Below are positions 62,668-64,000 of a stretch of 64,000 nucleotides of DNA, in pieces. The position numbers were made by a program, and so were the translations under genes. The stretch is from Phenylobacterium sp. J367 (lineage in GTDB: Bacteria; Pseudomonadota; Alphaproteobacteria; Caulobacterales; Caulobacteraceae): NCBI RefSeq assembly GCF_024699985.1, contig NZ_JAJONA010000001.1, positions 558,001 through 622,000 of the forward strand. The letters run 5' to 3'. Below the pieces are notes generated by a model that was not told where the DNA came from, did no database searches, and saw only the letters and a list, made by a program, of their open reading frames with translations. Each line of letters begins with the position of its first letter. The first letter of the stretch is position 1.

Positions 62668-62702
62668 CTTGCAGGGCGCGCGCGCGGGTGAATGACGGCG
62701 CC

Positions 62703-63449
62703 ATGGCCGACGAACCCAGGGTCGATTTCATCATCGCCGGCGTCCAGAAGGGCGGCACGACGGCGCTCTTCGACTATCTGTCGGACGAGCCGAGGATCGC
62801 GCTGCCGCGCGTCAAGGAAGTCCACTTCTTCGACGACGAGGGCCAGGACTGGGCCCAGCCGGATTACGGCGCCTACCATGCCCACTGGGACGCCCCGCCC
62901 GATGGCCGTCCGCGCGGCGAGGCCACGCCGATCTACGTCTATTGGCCGAACAGCCTGGAGCGTATCGCCGCCTACAACCCGGCCATGAAGCTGATCGTCC
63001 TGCTGCGCGATCCCGTGCAGCGGGCCTGGTCGCACTGGCGGATGGAGTACGCCCGCGGGCGCCGAGACCCAACCCTTCGCCTGGTGCATCCGGGAGGGCC
63101 GCCAGCGGCTGTTCGACGCCGAGCCCTGGGGCCATCACCGGGAGTTCTCCTACGTCGAGCGCGGCTACTACGCCGAGCAGCTCGAGCGGCTCTTCGGGCT
63201 CTTCCCGAAGGCGCAGGCGCTGGTGCTCCGGGCCGAGGACCTGCGCGCTGACCCCGGCGCGACCCTGGCCGAGGTCCGCCGGTTCATCGGCGCGCCGGAG
63301 GCGCCGCGCCCGCCCATCGCGACGTCCACGTGGGCCGCGAGATGGACTACCCCTCGGAGCTGACCGCCGAGGACGTGGCGTTCCTGCGCGGGTTGTATGC
63401 CCGGGATAACGTCCGCCTGCGCGAACTCACCGGCATCGGCTTCGACTAG
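62703..63449 (+). CDS. sulfotransferase family protein, two frameshifts
   Basis: After repair 248 residues. The 5'-PAPS loop is IIAGVQKGGTTALFDYLSDE, the 3'-phosphate site is KLIVLLRDPVQRAWSHWRME (RDPxxRAxS), and the C-terminal part FSYVERGYYAEQLERLFGLF with ALVLRAEDLRADPGATLAEV follows. It would move sulfate from PAPS to a sugar or lipid. An extra base lies at 63057-63059 and a missing base near 63304-63307. Position beside the CDP-sugar operon suggests glycan sulfation. Confidence 0.82.
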
Positions 63450-63476
63450 CCACATTTGCGTTGGAGGCTTGCCGCC

Positions 63477-64000
63477 ATGAGATCCTCCGCCCTCGCCGCG
63501 ATCACCCTCCTCGCCGCCTGCAGCCCGGACGCGGACCCGCCGAAGGCCCAGGCGGCCCCGGCGGCCGCAGCGCCGGCCCCCTCCGCCGCTTCGCCGGTCA
63601 CGCCGGCCGCGGCCGGCGGCGGCTTCCAGATGGCCATGCCGATCGCCTGCGAGGTGGGGCGCACCTGCGAGGTGCAGAACTACCTGGACCTCGACCCCGG
63701 CCCGGGCGTGAAGGACTACCGCTGCGCCGGCGCGACCTACGACAAGCACACCGGCGTGGATATCCGCATCCTCGACATCGCCGCCCAGCGCCGCGGCGTG
63801 GACGTCCTGGCGGTCGCCCCGGGCAAGGTCACCGGCGTCCGCGACGAGATCCAGGACATCCTGATGAACGCGCCCGGCGCGCCGCCGGTGGGGGCCAAGA
63901 TGTGCGGCAACGGGGTCGCGATCGACCACGGCGGCGGGTGGGTCACCCAGAGCTGCCACATGGCGCTGGGCAGCGTCCGGGTGCGTCCGGGCGAGACGGT
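63477..64000 (+). CDS. M23 family peptidase lipoprotein, 3' partial
   Basis: The ATG at 63477 follows TTGGAGG. MRSSALAAITLLAACSPDAD is a lipoprotein signal with lipobox LAAC (Cys15). An Ala/Pro linker follows, then the start of an LytM/M23 domain: RCAGATYDKHTGVDIRILDI (HxxxD zinc motif) and AIDHGGGWVTQSCHMALGSV. The gene runs off the right edge at codon 175. M23 proteins cut peptidoglycan cross-links or activate amidases. Confidence 0.72.
   Translation, partial: MRSSALAAITLLAACSPDADPPKAQAAPAAAAPAPSAASPVTPAAAGGGFQMAMPIACEVGRTCEVQNYLDLDPGPGVKDYRCAGATYDKHTGVDIRILDIAAQRRGVDVLAVAPGKVTGVRDEIQDILMNAPGAPPVGAKMCGNGVAIDHGGGWVTQSCHMALGSVRVRPGET

Overview
The window is GC-rich DNA from an alphaproteobacterium, most likely of the order Caulobacterales (Caulobacter/Phenylobacterium-like). 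The clues are GTTC-N7-GTTC SOS boxes, a LovK-LovR photoreceptor pair behind a GGAAC-N16-CGTT (EcfG/SigT type) promoter, the phoR-pstC-pstA-pstB-phoU-phoB order, intergenic repeats carrying GANTC sites, DUF4170, and a lipid A gene cluster. No rRNA, tRNA, CRISPR array or insertion sequence was seen.

Layout. 1-2368: the end of a YcaQ-type DNA glycosylase gene, then an atypical SOS-controlled toxin-like gene with a probable immunity gene. 2371-10810: mostly minus-strand housekeeping and modification genes (membrane protein, serine protease, VOC protein, Asp/Asn hydroxylase, lysine methyltransferase, desaturase, ubiA) plus one plus-strand hybrid histidine kinase. 10811-23619: ABC exporter behind a possible leader peptide, S9 peptidase, a second SOS-box gene, a GAF protein, gamma-glutamyltransferase, small enzymes and a UbiD decarboxylase, with several palindromic intergenic repeats. 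23785-36881: MAPEG, PmbA, CysQ and DUF4170, then an island with a phosphatase, a GST, a serralysin protease and an unknown gene, then the lipid A/LPS core block (MsbA-like ABC, DUF374 acyltransferase, CDF transporter, waaA, lpxK). 36954-41680: a compact archaic chaperone-usher pilus operon. 41677-50647: a phosphotransferase gene, purD and the complete phosphate-sensing operon on the minus strand with PHO boxes. 50729-52587: lovK, lovR and a SemiSWEET gene. 52677-63449: a glycan locus with an OGT-like TPR glycosyltransferase, an acyltransferase, a sugar reductase/epimerase, an FkbM methyltransferase, an RTX protein, four CDP-sugar genes (rfbF, rfbG, C-methyltransferase, rfbC-like) and a sulfotransferase. 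63477-64000: the start of an M23 peptidase lipoprotein gene.

How the genes fit together. Three stress circuits can be read from regulatory DNA: SOS (two operators), phosphate starvation (two PHO-box candidates) and general stress/blue light (EcfG promoter before lovK). Three envelope-building modules are present: lipid A, pilus, and a CDP-sugar/protein-glycosylation locus beside a secreted RTX protein.

Quality warning. About 23 genes are split by single-base insertions or deletions, usually in runs of 3-6 G or C. The protein continues with normal codon use in the next frame, and essential genes (phoB, pstC, phoR, msbA-like) are affected. I read these as assembly errors, so such genes are annotated at their full reconstructed extent with the break positions given.
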